NCBI RefSeq assembly: GCF_030247195.1
Contig: NC_080672.1
Location: 391,113,037-391,177,036 of the forward strand
DNA from: Topomyia yanbarensis
Taxonomy: Eukaryota > Arthropoda > Insecta > Diptera > Culicidae
Length of the DNA: 64,000 bases
Direction of reading: 5' to 3'
Position 1 is the stretch's first letter; each line of letters begins with the position of its first letter. The notes under the pieces were generated by a model that had not been told where the DNA came from, made no database searches, and worked only from the letters and a program-made list of their open reading frames with translations. Position numbers and translations under genes: made by a program. Positions 1 to 11,312 of this stretch are shown piece after piece.

Positions 1-943
1 ATCGATTTTTTTAATTAAAAAATCGATGTTGTCAAATATCGAATTGAAAAATTCGAATGAAAATAATCGATTTTTGAGGTAGAAGAATGGTTTTAAAAAA
101 AATCCATTGGCATCGCCCATTCATAGTTAGCATAACTTGGCCGTGATTTACATTACGTGAAAGTAAAAGAATGGTACAAAGTTACTGCGGGCAAGAGGGT
201 CTTGTGCATGCAGTTTGCTGCTGCGTGTTGAGAACCTTTTTCTTGGGGTTGATGCATAAGCTGTGTTGTTCACCACAACTTAGGAGTCAGCACATTTACC
301 GTCTCTCGCGTTATCGTTCAGGTCTGTGTCTTGATCGGTACAGTTTTCATGGTTTACAAAGTCCGAAGTTCTTAATTGTTTCGTGCGCTTGGGTTGCTGT
401 TGTAAATCAGTCTTTATCGGTATTTATTACGCTGGCTGTTGATGTGGAGATACTAGACCAATCGTTGTAATTTCGTTGTTGGTACAGAAAGTTAGTTTGA
501 ATATACAAAGTGCATCAGCAATTGATTGCCCAATTTATTGTGTTTTATCAACATCTGTTGAAATCTGTTTTTGGTATTGGTTGTAGTAGGTTGATTTTTC
601 TTAGTATCTCCGGAGCACTTTTTTCCGTAATATGCCATCTGGGTTCGTAAGAATCTGATCAGGGTAGATGAACAGTGTTATTTGCAACCGCATTTTAACA
701 ACACCACGTTGGAAATTCCACTGAAATTTTTTCTTAAGTATCGTTTGTAACGTATTCTACTTCTCCGTGTTTTGACATAAATCATTCAATGTGTTCTGGA
801 GTAATTCGCGGCATTATGTCGGGTAGGCGCTGTTATCGTCATCCATAGAGCCAGGATCTTGGTTTTAACGTTGTCATATTCGACACCGTGTTGCATGTTG
901 TTCTTCGCAATGAATTTTTCTGCATGGGCTGTCCTTATATAGG
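1..943. other. AT-rich DNA, no gene seen
   Basis: No coding segment with recognisable similarity or splice structure is visible. The first 60 bases hold small palindromes around ATCGAT and GAATT. The open frame at 171-470 encodes a Cys/Leu-rich peptide with no domain and is probably chance. Confidence 0.5.
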
Positions 944-1097
944 AAGGTCCTAGCATGCGTCAAAACGAAAACTGCCTTTGTGCTCGTATGTGTGACAATT
1001 TCTAAGGGCGAATGGTAGCGTCTACGTCATCAATACCACGTTTTATAGGCTGTCTCTGTTCACTAACACTAGCAGTTTTGACGCATGCTAGGACCTT
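944..1097. repeat. Inverted repeat with 23-bp perfect arms
   Basis: Bases 944-966 and 1075-1097 are perfect reverse complements, with core CCTAGCATGCGTCAAAAC, separated by 108 bp. This may be the remnant of a small DNA transposon or a hairpin-forming sequence. No target-site duplication is obvious outside the arms. Confidence 0.6.
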
Positions 1098-1439
1098 GTT
1101 TAGAGGGACTTTGGCATGGGCTAAAGTTTTAAACGTTATCTATACAGAGTTTCTCATCTGGTGTAACTGTATATATGTCACTTTCTTGAGACTATTTTCT
1201 GTTTTCATTTCTAGTAACAGTTCAACGTCGTGTACTGTAGGCTGTAGGTCAAAGAATATTTTGGTGAAAGTCAAACGAAATCGTATTTTCCCGCTTTACA
1301 GGAACTACTATTTTCTGCGGCTGGTTCATTTCAGTGCGCCGCCGGAGGTAACGATATAACACTGTTTGTGAAAATCGATTTTGTTTGCTATCAGTATAAA
1401 AATTTCTGTTTGTGTTGTGAAAAAAACTTTAAATTTCAA

Positions 1440-1540
1440 TATCCGAACTATCCAGCTTCGCGGACCCCAGAGACCTTTTCATGCCCCCTAGGAGTTGAGA
1501 ATCACTTTACTACCTCAGGTTGAGAATCACTTTAGTACAA
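1440..1540. repeat. Degenerate hAT-like terminal sequences
   Basis: Two copies of a phrase close to GTTGAGAATCACTTTA lie about 30 bp apart. They resemble the termini of the hAT-type MITE at 5718-5907 (GTTGAGAACCGCT) in decayed form. No full element can be delimited. Confidence 0.3.
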
Positions 1541-2156
1541 GATCGTTTAAATTATTTTCGGCGACGACGGGAGTTAAAACCGTTGAGTTCATAATGCCAC
1601 CTTGCGAATCGATCAAATTGTTCATCAAAGAGTAAAATTGTGCGGTAACGATAGGTTAGAGTTTGTAACTCGGTCACGTCTACCTGTGTGGGCCAAGTTT
1701 GTCTGCCAGATACTGATGAGACTAAGTCGAATTTAGGCCTTTCCAAAATACAACAATAGTCGAAAACATCTTACAATTGTTGTGCAAATAGAAGAGTTCC
1801 TTTTAAATCAAAGCAAAAATGGTATATTTTTTAAATAAAAAAAACAAGAAAAAACTTAACAGAAATAGTTTAAAAAATGCCATTTTATGATGTGCATTGT
1901 TTTAATAACAATTAATAAAAAACTAAAAGAACAAGCTCATTGATTGACTGCTTTCTTTCCGATGAGTTTTTTCAGTGTGTGTACACTGCCCCGAAAATCT
2001 AGGGAAAAAGCAAAGAGCCCGCAATATTGTCAAGCACCTGTCCATACAGAATGCCGCCCTTAGGTCGGGTTGGATTGTATTTCAATGGAGGAGGAGGAAC
2101 CTTTTTTCAATTTTCCGTTGGCCTCTATGCACACTGAGTGCCTATCACCGGCCCAG

Positions 2157-2348
2157 AAAGGTGACTCCACCACCTGGATCCTAGATATCGGCCCATCAAC
2201 ACTTGGACCGGGGCTAACGAACTTTCTTCACTTCCGAAGAAAGACGAAGCCACAGATTTTTCACCCCACAATATCTCAAAGAGGTCGGCTGGTTTTCTGC
2301 TCATACTTACTTATGTGAGAAGTGGTCACGCTTATCACTCAACCTCAG
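2157..2348 (-). repeat. tRNA-derived SINE, copy A
   Basis: Read on the minus strand, the copy starts near 2348 with a tRNA-like head (GGTTGAGTGATAAGCG, an A-box-like stretch). It then runs through a body shared with the copy at 2999-3190. Shared blocks include the 3' phrase TGGAGTCACCT and a central CCCCGGTCC. The B box is more decayed than in copy B. The family name is not recognised; a tRNA-derived SINE is inferred from the head. Confidence 0.55.
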
Positions 2349-2998
2349 AGTCCCAGAAACACCAATAGAACACTGAAAAAGGGTTAAGCGATCAAAAATC
2401 GGTCTACTAAAATTTGATGTATTTTTGGTCGCGCATTCAGAAAATTTGAACATCCCTCAGAGATTTTCTTCGGATTGAGTGCTTTTGGCAGGTCTCGCGT
2501 TCGATTAGAATGGCACTGACAGATAAATGGTAAACAAAAGGTGAGTCTTTATACCAGAGGGATTCAGCGTCCTTTACCAAAATCGCCACCTACATTTCAA
2601 TCGGCGCAAATCCAGTTCAGTCCACCCGTGCTTTCGAAATACCTACCCAAGCACGTTGTAAGATACCTTAGCTTGAGCTTGTGTTTGTGCGACTACCCCT
2701 AGCTGCTACTCCTTTATTGATCTGGACTAGCTGAACTTGCACAGGGAATCAGTAGATAATTCGGCTTGGGAGTAGCGAAACATCTTTCAATGTGCAACTC
2801 CTGCTAATCCTAAAGTGTTTATTGATCAATACCGACGCCGGCCAGGCCCGAACGTAGATCGTGGAAGGAAAGGGGAGGAATGTTAGTTCGATACTTGCTT
2901 TTGCTAGAGGCCGTATATACTACTGCGCACTCCACAAGTATCCCGGGAGGAGGATATTTGTTATTAAGTATAGAAGTTGAATTCTACTTCTTCATGAT

Positions 2999-3190
2999 CG
3001 AGGTGACTCCACTATCTGGACTAGACATTGATCCATCAACTCATGGACCGGGGACCAACGGCTTTACTTCCCTTTCGACGGAAGACGTGACCACAGATAT
3101 TTTCACCTAAGAAAAATCTCAACGACCTCGGCTGGGATTGATCCCAGACCAACTGGAATGAGTGGCGGTTACGCTTACCACTCAACCACC
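2999..3190 (-). repeat. tRNA-derived SINE, copy B
   Basis: On the minus strand it begins CCGGTGGTTGAGTGGTAAGC, which fits the polymerase III A-box consensus TRGYNNARNNGG. About 40 bp later comes GGGATCAATCCC, a B-box-like segment. The body is clearly homologous to 2157-2348 in the same orientation and about 840 bp away. It ends TGGAGTCACCT. This is the better preserved of the two copies. Confidence 0.6.
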
Positions 3191-4339
3191 GGCGCCGTCA
3201 AGTATGTTGTAGGACACGTTAGTGGTAAAAACGCATCTCATATATCTTAAATATGAAACGTGTGTGCCAATAGGCCCATTACTCTACGTACCCACAAATC
3301 GCCGAAGCATTTTGGCATGAGGATTCCAACCAAACACAAACAAGCATAAATATAACCCGTCATAGGCTCACAAGCAGCACACACACACACGTTACACCCT
3401 GTAATGTTGAACTCAAACCGCAGCCACCCTGCCAACCCACTTTGCAGATCGTGTGTACGTGACTAGAACCTGTTGCATCTCGATACTTGTTCGTGTATAC
3501 AAGGATTCGGATCGAACAGAGTAGTGAAGAGCTTATGATAGACTCTGCATTCAACGAGGAGGCGGGTGCAAGTGGTACTGGCACCCGGAAGGTTCCTACC
3601 CGATTTGGCTGTGTGCGGGTTAATGCCACCGCTGCCGAAGTTAATGCAACCGCTGATGTAGTTTGTTTGGCATGTAAGCGACAAATGATTCAAACAGACA
3701 TGCTGCACATTTATTTATAGCCTTTCGTTTTTAATTCAGCCACTTAGGTGCTTTCTATTGACGGCTCTGCTTGAAAAAGCAGCTTCATGAACGGTAATTT
3801 TCCCTTTTTTCGTGAACTTTGAAATTTTGCCAATTTTCAATATACTACTTTTATTGTACAAATAATAAATTATTATCAACATTTAAGTTAGACATTTCTG
3901 AATCAACTTGTGTACAAATGATTAAAATCTTTCTAGTAATAGTGGAGTTATAAATGTCCATTACATAGCTTCGTTATACAGGAGATATTTTAGATTTTGG
4001 AATGACACCCAGCCCCAGATAGTGGAGTAAGGCATTTTTAACGCAAAAAAATTGTTTTCTGTTCAAATGCTCAACAGTTTGTTTATAATTAGATTTTTTG
4101 AAAAAGGATGTATCGAGTACTAGGTAATTTAATGCGCTTTAAAATCCTTTTCGAATTTTTCATTTCCGATGAAAGTACGAGCGCCAATCCATGGTATCGC
4201 ATTTCATCTATTTTTGGAATTGACAACTTCAAAGAGCCAGAGGGGAGTAGTGGATGCAGCTAAAAAAATTATTCAAGACCAAAGTGTGTTTTGCAATATA
4301 CAAAATACCTCAATCCATTTAATCTCCCCGTTCTCGAGA
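3191..4339. other. No gene or clear element seen
   Basis: A short CA repeat lies near 3373-3390. Overlapping frames on both strands at 3360-3720 have no recognisable domain. The remainder is AT-rich without identifiable ends. Confidence 0.4.
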
Positions 4340-5030
4340 TTTTTTTGAAAATTGGTCAGAAAACAAAGTAAAAGTTCATATGCCCCTTTAAAGTCTTTAG
4401 GAACGTCTGATCCACGTAAGTTTTACACAACATTATTCATTAAGTTTAATTGCGCCGTAATGGACGATGAAACATGTGTCAAGGTGAACTTCCCAGGTCA
4501 AGAGTTTTACTATGCAAGAAAAAGGAAAAGGAAAGGAAAAAAACTCAAGATAAGCTTAGGTAGAAGAAGTTTACGAAAAAAATGCTTGGTTTGTTAAGCG
4601 ATTTGTACATATGGTCTGGAAAGCGAAGTTTTCGTGACAACTGGCACTGCCAATTAAGATATTTCTGTCAAAGAATGTTGTAAGAGAGTATGTTTCTGTT
4701 GTTAAAAAAGCACAATTGTTCCGTGCTATTCAGGTCAGACCTAGCTTCCAGTTACTACGGCAAAACGGCTCAGTAATACCTTCGCAACCTGCAAATTGTA
4801 CGTAAGAATAAAAACGCTCCCAACTTGCCAGAGTTATGCCCAATCAAAAGTTATTGGACAATCTTTAGGTGTAAGCTCAAAAAAACTCAGGAAATAGTTG
4901 GATATGAGAAACCATTCAAAGCAAATTGGTGTTCGATATCCAATAAAGTGGACACAGCTGCAGTAAAAAGTTGGAGGAAATTGTTTTTTTTAAATGATTT
5001 TCTAATTGTCCTACAAATATCTAATGAATA
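4340..5030 (+). pseudogene. ITmD37E-type transposase remnant
   Basis: A decayed IS630/Tc1/mariner transposase. The segment at 4352-4597 reads CAVMDDETCVKVNFPGQEF, matching the first catalytic-Asp region of the better copy at 53707-54225 (CCVMNDETYIKADF). Further on, in broken frames, come a PD-ASSYYGK block near 4740 and NLPELCPIKSYWTIFRCKLKK near 4820-4890, equivalent to the third catalytic region. The third acidic residue appears replaced by Lys (PIKSYW), and there are several stops and frame changes. Terminal inverted repeats were not found. It is an old copy and surely inactive. Confidence 0.7.
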
Positions 5031-5717
5031 AAGGCGAACCACTTTTTTAAAATAGTACCCTGCAAAAACTCATCGAATCCCTTTTAAAAAGTTGGCCTAA
5101 GATCAAAACGACTTGATTGCCAATTTGATTATCGATAAAAAAAAATTGAATAATGATTCATGTTACTGAAACTGTAACGCTATAAAACTACAAATGTCGT
5201 TCAAACTATGAACTAAGTTCACGTGCCGTAGAAAAAAGAACGTTGTCTGGGCGTTACGGAGAGGACATCTGAACATAGTTGCAAAATACTCGCTTTTTGT
5301 TCACGGTCCTATTTTCGTATCGTGAAAACGCGACTCTATCAGATTACGTATCAAATTGTTGACAATTATGATAACACATTTTGTCCCTGTGCGATATAAA
5401 AAGTATCGGTTATGAGACCCAGTACCGTATCTAGGTACCGCAATTTTTATACCCGACATTGCCGACCATGTAGCATTGTAATTCAACAATGATTATATTC
5501 AATCCCTAATTTCACTCCAGCAAGCACCTCGAGCGAGAATAACATTAGAATATACAATTTATATAGAGCACCGTACTACAAGCAAGCTGTGTGCGGTGCG
5601 TATCGACGTTGTTTTTCACATGGATGTAGGGTAGAATGACAAAAAAGTCCCTTCCCTATTACTAACGTTATACTTCTTTGAAATGTTTTAGTTTAAGAAA
5701 TTCAGATTCATAGACTG

Positions 5718-5907
5718 CAGCGATTCTCAACCTGTGGTCTAGAATCCGTAAAATAGTTTTTGGGGGTCCGCAAAAAAGAATATCTTTGTAAAAGGCTGAA
5801 AATAATATATTGATAGTATATAAAATCTATGTTAAACCTTAGGGTTCACAATAAACATCAATGATTTTAAAGGGGGTCCGTGATACGATAGAGGTTGAGA
5901 ACCGCTA
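5718..5907. mobile_element. Small hAT-type MITE
   Basis: About 190 bp with termini CAGCGATTCTCAACCT and, at the far end, AGGTTGAGAACCGCTA, inverted with respect to each other. The CAG/TAG-GCGGTTCTCAACC terminus is typical of a widespread hAT MITE type. The flanking 8-mers (ATAGACTG and ATGGAGAC) are not identical, so the duplication is decayed or the end is off by a base or two. No coding capacity. Confidence 0.6.
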
Positions 5908-5984
5908 ATGGAGACCGTGAAATTGACTGATAACATTATTATCTCGTGAACACGCTAATATGTAATTCAGAATTACGGTGGTAT

Positions 5985-6660
5985 ACTATTACAATCTAAA
6001 CAATCTTTTGGCATCCAGCACACAGAAAAGAATCAGCAGTGCGGCCAAAATAAAAAATAATTGATAATATATTACAATGCAATTTCAGGTATAAGTAATC
6101 AATTATTTCAAGTTGTACGACTGATTGTTGATTGCAGAGATTTTATTTTCATCTGCAGATAAAATTCGGTTCGGGACAATGCAATGTTTGATGTGAAATT
6201 AGTCATTGCCATTGTTTAGCCTTTTGCGTGGTAATTTCCTGCAAGCACATTTCTGGGAGCTCTTCGCCTAACAACTGATGAGGTTCATTCATGTGTGTAT
6301 TCCCTTGTAACAATTTAGGTTTTATAGTACTCCTGAAGCCTTCCTTAAAACTAAGATTGCACTTGTAGTGTACTATAAAACTAGAAATGCTACTTGGGTC
6401 GTTTATGTTTGTTATGATTGGGTGAAAAAAGTCGAATGATCTGTTGCGATGGGGTCCATGATCTGGACACCTAGTTGGAAATTTTTCAATGCAATAGAAT
6501 ATAAAGCATTGCGTTTCAATAAGCGGTTAATAAAATAGAGACATTTCTGCTAAATATACTTTATTCTTTACAAAATTATAGATGAAATGAAGCTATATTT
6601 CATTTTAAAGGTGTTCAAAAATAGTGCGGCCCTCTCCCCAATAGGGCCAAAACAGCCAAT
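5985..6660. mobile_element. Truncated copy of the GGGTGATG MITE family
   Basis: This stretch matches, in reverse orientation, most of the element at 56357-57575. Shared blocks cover the GGCCGCACT, CAGATGAAAATAAAAT and GTTGAAACGCAATG regions. The end near 6650 corresponds to the inner part of the left terminus of that element, but the outermost GGGTGATG bases are gone. Noncoding and partial. Confidence 0.65.
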
Positions 6661-7015
6661 TACCGAATACTGCATATCAGGAAGACTGGCAACTCTAATC
6701 AGAATCTGGAGACAGTAACAGCAACGCCCCTTGCGGGTAAACGTGGTACATTCCATAGTGAAGCACACACACATATATCCTTTTTCATTAAGCTTCCTAC
6801 CTTCATACAATAGAGGTTCTGTAATCTCTGTCGCTTCTCGTTTGTATGGGGGAAGTAAAGAGATATCAGTCTTCTCAATGTAATCTTCGCAATTACCCTA
6901 CATAGCATAACGTTTCGAAACCAATTTTCGAATTAAAACCAATTCAAGTTCGAAACACTTAGGTTTCCAATCTAATTTCGGGCTTTTACTCGGGTTCAAA
7001 TTTTTTTTTTATATA

Positions 7016-7334
7016 GGGTGATGAGCCCATTTTCGCCATGTTTCTATTATCACCCTACCCATTTGAAGCCGTTGGTTAGAGCAGTGTCTGCCATCTTTGT
7101 TCAACGCATTGAGTCAAATGGTAGCGCAACAATAGGGGCTTTCGATTCGAGTTTTCGTTGAGCTCAAACACGAGAATTTCACTGTTTTCAGCGCTTTTGT
7201 GTTATTATATTGGTTCTTAACAACGAAGCAAAGCTATTGATGTGAATTTTCACGCATTCCATTGATTGTAGGCCGAGAAATTAATAAATTAGTGAGGCAC
7301 CCTGCTTAGTATGGTGAAAATAGGCACTTTACCC
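7016..7334. mobile_element. TA-flanked MITE, GGGTGATG family
   Basis: The 319-bp element starts GGGTGATGAGCCCATTTTCG and ends with the inverted counterpart (AAAATAGGCACTTTACCC). TA dinucleotides flank it at 7014-7015 and 7335-7336, the IS630/Tc1/mariner-type duplication. It is related at the termini to 56357-57575 and to the fragment at 22340-22445. No ORF. Confidence 0.75.
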
Positions 7335-7852
7335 TATGTTACTGTCGAAAATGACAATGTAAGAAGTTTGGAATCCACGACTTAACAGTAGAGCTTAGTG
7401 TCAAACATTTTTTGAGGGGTGCGTATTCTATAATGCTACCCTACGTGCCAGTATCAGGAATTATATCTATGAATAGGTACGCTATTTTGTATACATACGT
7501 AATTTACGACTATTATGCCGGAAATGCTTTATTGAGCCCTTTATTTTACAACAAAGGTTTCATTGTTTCCGTTATGAATATGATTGCAAAATGAATATCG
7601 CATTTGTAAAATTCGAATTACTACCATGTTGCAGTTACATTTACGATAACTGATTCGACATTTAAAATGCTAGTAATGGTTATAAATGTATTAGTCTAAG
7701 ATTGAAACACTTCTCAAGTACCTCACTATAAAACTTTTCAAGTTTAAGACGCCAAAGCTCACAGACCTTATCGCTTATCACATCATTAAGATACATCGTT
7801 TGTGTTGGCAGATCCGCACCTTACCCTTTACTCCAATTCCACAACACGTATA

Positions 7853-8786
7853 CCGTAAACCGGGGTGACATTGATCACTTTTCGAAGTAATCGTTACATA
7901 TTTTTAGACGCAACACATTTTTTTCAAGTTTAATATTTTTAAACCAAGTACTGATGTATGGAGAACAATATTGGATGGTTTTACCTAAAATTGTCCGCTT
8001 ACAGCTATTTATTTTCAAAAATGATTTCAAGTTGAAGTCCGTTTTCGTGTTCCGGGGTGACTTTGCTAACCTGCATGTTCACCCACATTAAGTTTTTGAT
8101 GCCAATGTTTTCCATTCAAATGTTTGTTTAAACTAATTTTGAAAAGATACTCATTGTTAAATAGATGTTACTTGGTATTGGACGAAGTGTTTCAATATAC
8201 TGTGAAATTTTAGGGATCAAAATTCGTATAATTTATGTTCAACTAGAATAAAAGGTTCTGAAAGCCTTTAAAACTGCTAAAATTGTTTTGTTTCAGTGTT
8301 TTATCAATGTACAAAAAGTTTCATCCATTTTAACACGTTGGAATATTGAACAATAAAAAAAATATTGCGAATTTTAGCTTAAAATAATTTGCAATAATTG
8401 CCAACTAGTTTCACAAAAAATGTATTAAAAATAAACAAACTCTTAAACCTAAATTTAGCATATCCCAATCTAAAGGAAAATAAAAACTCGCTTGTAATGT
8501 ATTACTCTTGCTCAAATCTGAGATTTATTTGTTTTATAAAAAATAGACACTTTACGAAGCTTCGTAAAAATCAGGTAAAGTCAAATTTCGGTTTTTTTGA
8601 AGTTTTTGTACCCAAAAACCGAACAATATTCTTAAAAAAGTATAACAAATCAGTATTTCATAAGTTTAGAGTAAAAATCATTTCAAATTAATATGATTCG
8701 GTAGACTATTCTGGTTTGATAAGCGATCACAAAAAAAGTTTCGTGATCAAAGTCACCCCGATGATCAAAGTCACCCCGGTTTACGG
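7853..8786. mobile_element. TA-flanked MITE, CCGTAAACCGGGGTGA family
   Basis: 934 bp with terminal inverted repeats: CCGTAAACCGGGGTGAC at the left and its complement at the right. TA duplications lie at 7851-7852 and 8787-8788. The terminal motif CGGGGTGAC(A/T)TTGATCA recurs inside at about 8051 and 8755. The 97-residue open frame at 8398-8691 is Lys/Asn/Phe-rich as expected by chance in AT-rich DNA. A related element lies at 43149-44165. Transposition by a Tc1/mariner-type transposase is inferred from the TA duplication. Confidence 0.8.
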
Positions 8787-8788
8787 TA

Positions 8789-11089
8789 CGTTTTCGCATA
8801 TATGTATGCACACATTGTATGGCACTCATCCTTCTGATGGCGAACCTTTTGCTCTGTGCAAGCGCTAGTAGCGTCAAGCAAGACCCTCGTGTGAAAAGCT
8901 TCCCTTCCAATTCCAACTGTCAGCCAGCGCACAGTGCCCGCCCAGAGTGTAGGCAACCTGCCACACACAAAGACGCGTGAAATTGGCTTGATTCCCTTTC
9001 ATTACGTATGTGGCCTTCTTCGAGCTTTTGTCTTTATCTTATCGTCACGCGGCAAATGGGCGCAATTTGACGCAAAGTCAGCACATTTAGATCGGGCTGA
9101 TTGCGATTGTTTCACCATCGGGTTCGCCCGGGAATAACGTCTTTCTCAACTTAGAAGATTGGAAGTTGATGTTCAGTGTGAACTAATGGAAAGGCGCGTT
9201 AGAATGATATTGTTTGGTTGGGCGTTCGATCAATTTTGGCGTGACATAATAAATGGATGGCCCCCACAGAACAGATGGTGGACGGGTTTGGTTTTACGCA
9301 AGGATTGAAGACACCGTGTCCGGTTGAATGCGGAAGGAAGTTTATGTCAAGGGTACAAGATGTTCTTCATTTAGAGTAAGATTCCAACACTCCTGACAGT
9401 TGCACAGTTGCGAAAAGATCACGTAAAGTTGCAGTGCGAAAATGATTTATTGATAATTAATCTTTCAAGCAGTTTTTTTGGTATTTTGTATTTGTTTTGA
9501 CTTCTATTGGTAAATTAAAACATATAGTGTCCAAATTTTCAAATATTTTTGTAACAACGATATTGAGCAGTCCAACAAGATTCGTGTTATTCGTATTAAC
9601 TTGGATTCGCCTTAGACCTAGAACCTACACCGTGCTAAGAGACCAAACAACTTTGAAATAATTTAGGCGACATTTTCGTGGTATCGAACTCTTTCCTCGA
9701 GATTTTTTAATTCAAAAAATGTGCACCTGTCTTTTTTTTACTGTGTACTTTTAGTTTATGCATCTTCCTCATGTTATTTCCCTTTTGACCATTTGTGTCG
9801 ATCTTGCATTTTATCCATAAGTGGACGACTTCAATCTCAATATATTACTACATTGTATTCACGTATATTGACAGCCTGTTCCTTAATTGATTGCGTTTCC
9901 AAACGCACGACTTACTAACATCTTCAACTGTGTAAGGACGCTATCATTCAGAGAATGGCTAATACCATTGAAACTAATTACGGTATAGTTCTCATTCAAA
10001 AATACCAACAAAATAACAAAATATATATTTTTCTAGTAAATTTGATGCCATATTGCTAATCACGCTTGTGGAGAAATTCTTTTTCTTTCCTCGTCGAATG
10101 AATGCATCCATGCTACAAGTTACACTTGACTGGAAACAAATTAATTAGAATTATCGATCCGTAGCACCGAAGCGTAATAGCGACGACTTCATGTGTTTTT
10201 ATGGACAACTATTCACTGTCGTATGTAAGAAGCATCTAGAGCAGAGGAGGATAAGTCCTTCCTAATGAGTAGCATTTTTTGTTGAATATAATAAATTTGA
10301 TCATAATATTAAAGACATCCGAGAAACAGGTAAGGTATGGTGGTCCGAAACCGATCCTCCGACATTTCTCAGTTCTCGTGTTGCCGTTAAATTCATCAGT
10401 GGTGGTTTTTGATAGCTTATACGTAACTAAAAATTTGGAGCTGTTGCGCCATACTCCTACGGTTTTCAACAATTTTTAGGTTTGACAAAGTTGATTTTGG
10501 AGCTGCACGGAACTTGCGTTAATAGTGATGTTTCGTCGTACAAAAAACCCAAAGTTAGGATGTTTAGATTCCTTAAGGACTAGACTTTCAAACGCAGTTT
10601 AAAATTTATATCACATTCATCCTTTTGTGTAAACGGCAAGCCTTTTATCAAAAAAGAAATCGTGGTGGTCCGAAACTGACCCCATCCAACGATTTCGCGC
10701 TTTTCATATTTTGCAGCCTGTTTTTGATAATTTATTTGTGTTTTATTAACCGACCAACAATGTCCAAGTATTCAAGAAAGAAAGAAATAAGAAGAATTCA
10801 ATTTAGAAGAAGAATTTGTTTCAACAGACACATGAACAAACCAAAACAAAGCATTGCAATGCATTGTCATATTGGATGGGTAAAATAAGAGTGATAATAT
10901 CAATATAAATATACAAATTTATCAATACAATATAAAATACATCAACAGTATTTTTACTGCAATTATATTATCGTTTTTTTCCTTATTGAAGTCAGGTAGT
11001 TAAAAGAAACAAAACAAAATTTCAACGAATTCAGTATTTTTTATTAAAAACGTAATGTTTATTATTAAAAAAAAAGTCAGTGAATATTG
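8789..11089. other. No gene seen; one weak duplicated segment
   Basis: No exon or TE protein is recognisable. Two diverged stretches share GGTGGTCCGAAAC and a downstream GTTTTTGATA block (about 10331-10415 and 10661-10735), suggesting an old tandem duplication. The rest is AT-rich. Confidence 0.4.
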
Positions 11090-11312
11090 TAGAAAGCACC
11101 CTGGTCTGCTGTACGACGCAACTTAGTCGCGATGCTCTCACAAGAGCGCTAGACGGCACTGACGTCCATCTGCCGGATACAATTCCGGATCCTGGTGGTC
11201 AACTGCTTCGTACCCTTGGCCCGCCAATTATTTTTGTACACTAGGGCCCTGAGGGAGCCGAAAAAATCTGGCAATTTCAATATTCTGATACAAGAGCATT
11301 TTTTCAAAAGGC
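11090..11312 (-). pseudogene. ITm (DD37E-like) transposase, C-terminal part
   Basis: The minus strand reads FGSLRALVYKNNWRAKGTKQ then LTTRIRNC, MDVSAV, SCESIATKLRRTADQG. This is the C-terminal region that follows the third catalytic residue in ITmD37E-type transposases. Just upstream is a decayed version of the ARPIEDFW motif (about 11262-11285). One stop interrupts it. The N-terminal two thirds of the same transposase lie at 14184-14810 on the same strand. The two parts are separated by the fold-back element at 11313-14037. Confidence 0.7.

Noticed and set aside
2999..3190. A functional tRNA gene
   Set aside because: Box-like sequences are present, but there is no cloverleaf with acceptor pairing, and the long shared body with 2157-2348 marks a SINE.
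8398..8691. 97-residue open frame
   Set aside because: Lies inside a TA-flanked MITE, is Lys/Asn/Phe-rich as AT-rich noise, and has no family or splice context.
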